64,000 nucleotides of DNA. Source: Isoetes taiwanensis (taxonomy: Eukaryota > Streptophyta > Lycopodiopsida > Isoetales > Isoetaceae). Shown here one piece after another: positions 60,493 to 64,000 of this stretch (the stretch's first letter is position 1; each line of letters begins with the position of its first letter). The stretch spans positions 14,763,923 through 14,827,922 of the forward strand of contig JAJEKV010000004.1 in assembly GCA_021234155.1 (NCBI GenBank), in the 5' to 3' direction. The notes beneath the pieces are model-generated. The model saw only the letters and a list, made by a program, of their open reading frames with translations. It was not told where the DNA came from and ran no database searches. Both the position numbers and the translations under genes were made by a program.

Positions 60493-61639
60493 ATATTCTC
60501 GTAGAACACATGTTTAGATAAAATACACTACACTATCAGGCATGCATGGCATGATAGAACAACCATTGTTTGCTCCCTAAATATGGAAATGCCCGGTTCA
60601 GTTTAATATTGGTTTCGATATATTGTAGTAACACAAGGTGTATTTTAAAGAAGTCATTTGGAAATGATCTCTACTTTTGCTTAAAATTATTGAATCTTTG
60701 TGTAGCGTAATCCATAATGTGATCGATCGAAGTACATATTCAATGATGCCTAATAGCTACATGAAAACCTCGGAGGACATGCATTCTAGCTGCCTTATGC
60801 AACCAATTATGGAGTGCGAAAATCAGTCATGATTTTATGCTTTAAGAATATTAGAAAAGACCATTTAGTGGTAAATACAAGTTCTAGAGTTTACATTGTG
60901 CATAAACAGATTTATGAATTCTAAATTTGATGTCTCGAGGATTATGTGAACGAATGCCCTCAATATGCAACCAAGGTATTCTACTACTTCTTTGAATTGT
61001 ATATGTAAAAAAATTATATGTTAACACCATCGAATCAAGGGACGCAGACCCTCGCGACCACCTTCAAATAAGCATGGAGCAAGTGACAAGTGAAGAATCT
61101 GTAAATCTCCCTTCTTACAAAGTGGCAGGTCAATTAAGCAGTAAAAGATAGAACACCATTCTAAATTGATCTATATGTCAATGCCTATTTTGAATTTTAG
61201 GTTCTTGATTTATAAAATGAGTCCCGGCCTTTAAGATATACTCTTCAGTTGGCCTTTAAGGTATCCTAGTGGTCACACACATGCATGGCAATCATCAATA
61301 TTGTATGTTTTCTTTTTGCGTGAGAACAAGCATAAGAGAATAGAAGCATATCGCAATCGCGAAATGAAGCCGCTATAAGCACTCGCCATTAATTATTCTT
61401 GTTGGCATTGGAAGAGATTGTTGTATAACCTTGACTTGTTATTACGAACGAAGGAGTTCTTTGTTTTACTTATGCTCTACTTCTTCATAATCCTATAACT
61501 TGTAGCCTAAATTCATGTTAACTTCAAAGAAGATATAAGCCGTAATTTTGAAAATGCATAAATCATTACAAATTTCAAATTCCAAACAAAATGCACATCC
61601 ACACAAACCTAAATGTATTAATTTTGTAAAAATTGCTAT

Positions 61640-61910
61640 GACAATTTTGACGCATTTTTTCGGTTCCATTTTGACGAGATTTCGGTGGCCGACGCATTTT
61701 CCGACGCTTTCCGACAGCGCTCGACGCTTTTTTTACGCTTTTTCTCTCGACTGGATATTTCCGACAAATCCCGACGCTTCTTCGACGTTAAACCCGACGC
61801 TATACCGACGCATGCCCCACGATAATCTCCGACGCTTACACCCGACGCCATATGACGAGCACTCGCGACGAAACTATCGGAATGGAAACTTCCTCGACGC
61901 TTTATCATTT
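61640..61910. repeat. Subterminal CCGACGC-type motif cluster
   Basis: About a dozen CCGACGC/TCGACGC/TGACGA units lie in 270 bp near the right end of the CACTA-like element. A looser cluster sits at 58,080-58,270 near the left end. An open frame of 153 codons across this cluster (61,548-62,009) is low-complexity and follows from the repeats, so it is not called a gene. Confidence 0.7.
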
Positions 61911-62012
61911 GCTAATAGTCACGCAAATCAGTCAGCACTAGGTTCGGCACTTGTCCTGCTTTGTGAAGGCTATCTCGACGATTTTTGTCAATTTCGTAAA
62001 CCCTCATGAGTG

Positions 62013-64000
62013 ATGGGCGATTGATGGACTTTAGATTATGATAAATTAAAGGAACAAGCCTCGGCTTCCTTTGGTAGTACTATACAAGCAATTTGGGAAA
62101 CTTTGAAGACTCTAGATTTTGGGCGCAGTTTTACTCCTTTGCTATGATTGACTTCAAATACCTTCCACGGTGGCCATCCTAATACTTTAAACTCTGCGAG
62201 TTATGTTTATGGCATGGTACTAGGCAAAGGTTCAAGATGAGAGGTGCTTTTCAACAATGAATTTTGTGAAGAACAAGCTAGAAACAAGACTTGATGGGAA
62301 TTTGATGCAACAATGAGATTATATTCTTTGCTATCATAATATTTATGACTTTCCATATGAGAAGGCATTCCAACTTTGGTATGATTCTTGCAAACGGTAA
62401 GAGGGATTAATAAGATCAAGTTGAAAGTACTTCAAGACACCGCAAACAAACTGGGATGCAAAGCAGGTTAAAGGCAAATGTTCATCATTCAATTAAATTG
62501 GGATTATGTCTTAATTTTGGATAAATTTTATATTGCACTTTTTTAGTAACTTTGTTAAATTCACTTTTTTAGTAACTTTGTTGCCCTTAGACTATAATAG
62601 ACGCTAACATATAATCACACACAGAATATAAATTCACACCTAACTTCAAATTACAAAATCATATATCATGAAAACTCAAGTAGTACACAACTTTTATTAA
62701 AAGTGATTGGATACATAGTAACTGCTATCATTTTTCCACCAACATCCCTAAGGATATGAGAACCTTATTCCTTACATCCTCGAGGTATTGTAACTCTCGC
62801 TGTTTTACTAGGAATAGTTTTTGGAGTCCACGGTACAATACTAAGCCAATGTCTAGCCACAAAGATCGATCACTAGATTTCTCCTCCACCTCTTTGTCCA
62901 ACAATCAATATCTTTTCTTTATCGATGACATTACTCAACTGATGTAATCGACACCACCATTCCACGCGACCTTTACTTGAAGTTAACATCACCTCTTTCT
63001 TTGCAAATATCCGAGATAGTGTATCCCAACCATACACCGATAGGTCTCGATCCTACGGTTTTACTTACTACAAATTGCGGCACTAATGCCAAGAGAAGGT
63101 TCATAACACCTATGCCTAGATATTTTGTCCTATCCTCTTATAATCAAATACAGTGTTTATTAGATTGGAGGAGGAGCATATGCCTTCACACGCTACTAAT
63201 GGTACCATCATCTTCACAAGACTGGGCCTAATGTTTTCCACTTACTTTTAGGAAACCACCCTTCTTTCAGCCTCTTCCGAGGATGTGTCTACCTATCCAC
63301 CAAGTTGATCACCTTTCTTCCAATAATCTATCAATGCACGATTAGTCTCATTTGAATTAGTTTGCTAATGCTGATGTAGTCATTATGCCATCCTTAGTCA
63401 ATCCCAATTGCTTAACTTCTTCTGGGCCGGCTTTGGGAGCTTTGCTGACCTGCCAGAGGTATCATGTTTCTGGGCACAACCCCTGTGTCACCGCCTCCCA
63501 CCTCTCCACTTCCTCCACTGGCTGGGTCCGTATCTCCATCAGATGATTGGAATCCTCTCTCTCACCCAAAAAGTGGGAATCGAAGAGGTCTAGAATGACC
63601 TTCCATGTCGAGAGTATAACCATCCACAAACTCTTCCAATCAGGCACTTCTTCTATGATAGATCCTATAGGAGATGGATTTTACATCCATGAAATATTTC
63701 CAATAGCCTCGAAAGTTGGTAACCCGTCAAGGTCTCAATACATGACTATATTTTCCAAACAATGCATCCAACATCCTCATGAGTATATCCCATTAGGGAA
63801 CTCCTGCAAATTGACTTCTTTTCAAAATACCCAATACCAAGTATAGGATAGGAAAGAAAACATCCACCTCGCTTCTATTTTGACCAACACAATTATCTAG
63901 CTGCAAGAGGAGTATTCTGCGGTTTGCTAATGAGATGTTGAAGCTCCAACATGTTCATTAGGTCCATTCAGTGCTACGTAACTGAACGAAGTATACCGAA
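62013..64000. other. No recognisable gene
   Basis: Frames of 60-100 codons occur on both strands (for example plus 63,547-63,846) without recognised motifs. Near 62,535-62,585 a short segment, CACTTTTTTAGTAACTTTGT, is duplicated in tandem. No transposon end is evident. The region may hold old repeat debris. Confidence 0.3.

Larger units (their letters stand above)
58045..62012. mobile_element. Probable non-autonomous CACTA (En/Spm-like) element
   Basis: The left end is CACTACAAGAGAATGAGGGT. The right end, read inward on the minus strand, is CACTCATGAGGGTTTACG. The two share CACT and ATGAGGGTT-TACG, the right copy lacking about eight bases, then both continue to an AAATCG-CGA segment. Next to both ends lie dense short motifs of the CCGACGC type (58,080-58,370 and 61,640-61,910), like CACTA subterminal repeats that bind the element's own protein. 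No 3-bp target duplication is visible (TAC against ATG). The 3.3-kb interior has no TNPD/TNPA-like frame and several small tandem duplications. The long GC-rich edges against an AT-rich core also fit a CACTA element. Confidence 0.6.

Noticed and set aside
61548-62009. 153-codon plus-strand frame
   Set aside because: It spans the CCGACGC-type subterminal repeats and is a by-product of their composition.

Overview
The window looks like a repeat-dominated stretch of plant nuclear DNA. Nothing bacterial or organellar is visible: there are no operons, ribosome-binding sites, rRNA or convincing tRNA, and I find no intact host gene. Plant origin is inferred from the repeat types: Helitrons with a GC-rich 3' hairpin and a CTAG end, a CACTA-type element, a plant L1-like LINE, an RTE-like LINE, a PIF/Harbinger remnant and a pogo/Tigger-like DDE_1 transposon. 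A skew of differences towards CAG/CTG sites between duplicated copies also fits CHG methylation. I cannot name the species.

Positions 1 to 48,818 are largely a chain of minus-strand Helitrons. Each reads, on the minus strand, TCTACTTACTTAAAAAG at its 5' end and a GCCCGGC-loop-GCCGGGC hairpin, about 9 nt and CTAG at its 3' end. Seven times the CTAG end of one element directly abuts the TC end of the next (after 794, 6568, 18486, 22895, 33980, 38446 and 44310). From left to right the elements are H0 (partial), H1, H2, a captured-gene region X that is split by the complete element HA, HB, HC, then a second copy of X-HB-HC (X', HB', HC'), and HD. H2 holds the only recognised Helitron coding remnant, a broken Pif1-type helicase, and is interrupted by an L1-like LINE. 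X carries four exons of an unrecognised gene whose splice sites and reading phases still fit together. HA carries a duplicated 61-bp exon.

X-HB-HC (16,917-28,747) is repeated in tandem at 32,423-44,310. The junction lies inside a Helitron 5' terminus. A 3.67-kb pogo/Tigger-like transposon (28,748-32,414) sits in that terminus with a TA target duplication, and the empty site is preserved at about 16,908. The second copy, and the interior of HB, differ from their partners mainly at CAG/CTG and CCGG sites, in a way that resembles base-calling error rather than mutation. Sequence details there should be treated with caution.

Positions 48,819 to 64,000 have a different character. They hold a PIF/Harbinger transposase remnant (51,225-51,806), an RTE-like LINE remnant (52,400-53,165), a probable non-autonomous CACTA element with CCGACGC-type subterminal repeats (58,045-62,012), and long stretches in which I recognise nothing. 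Nearly all open frames in the window are short and not supported as genes.
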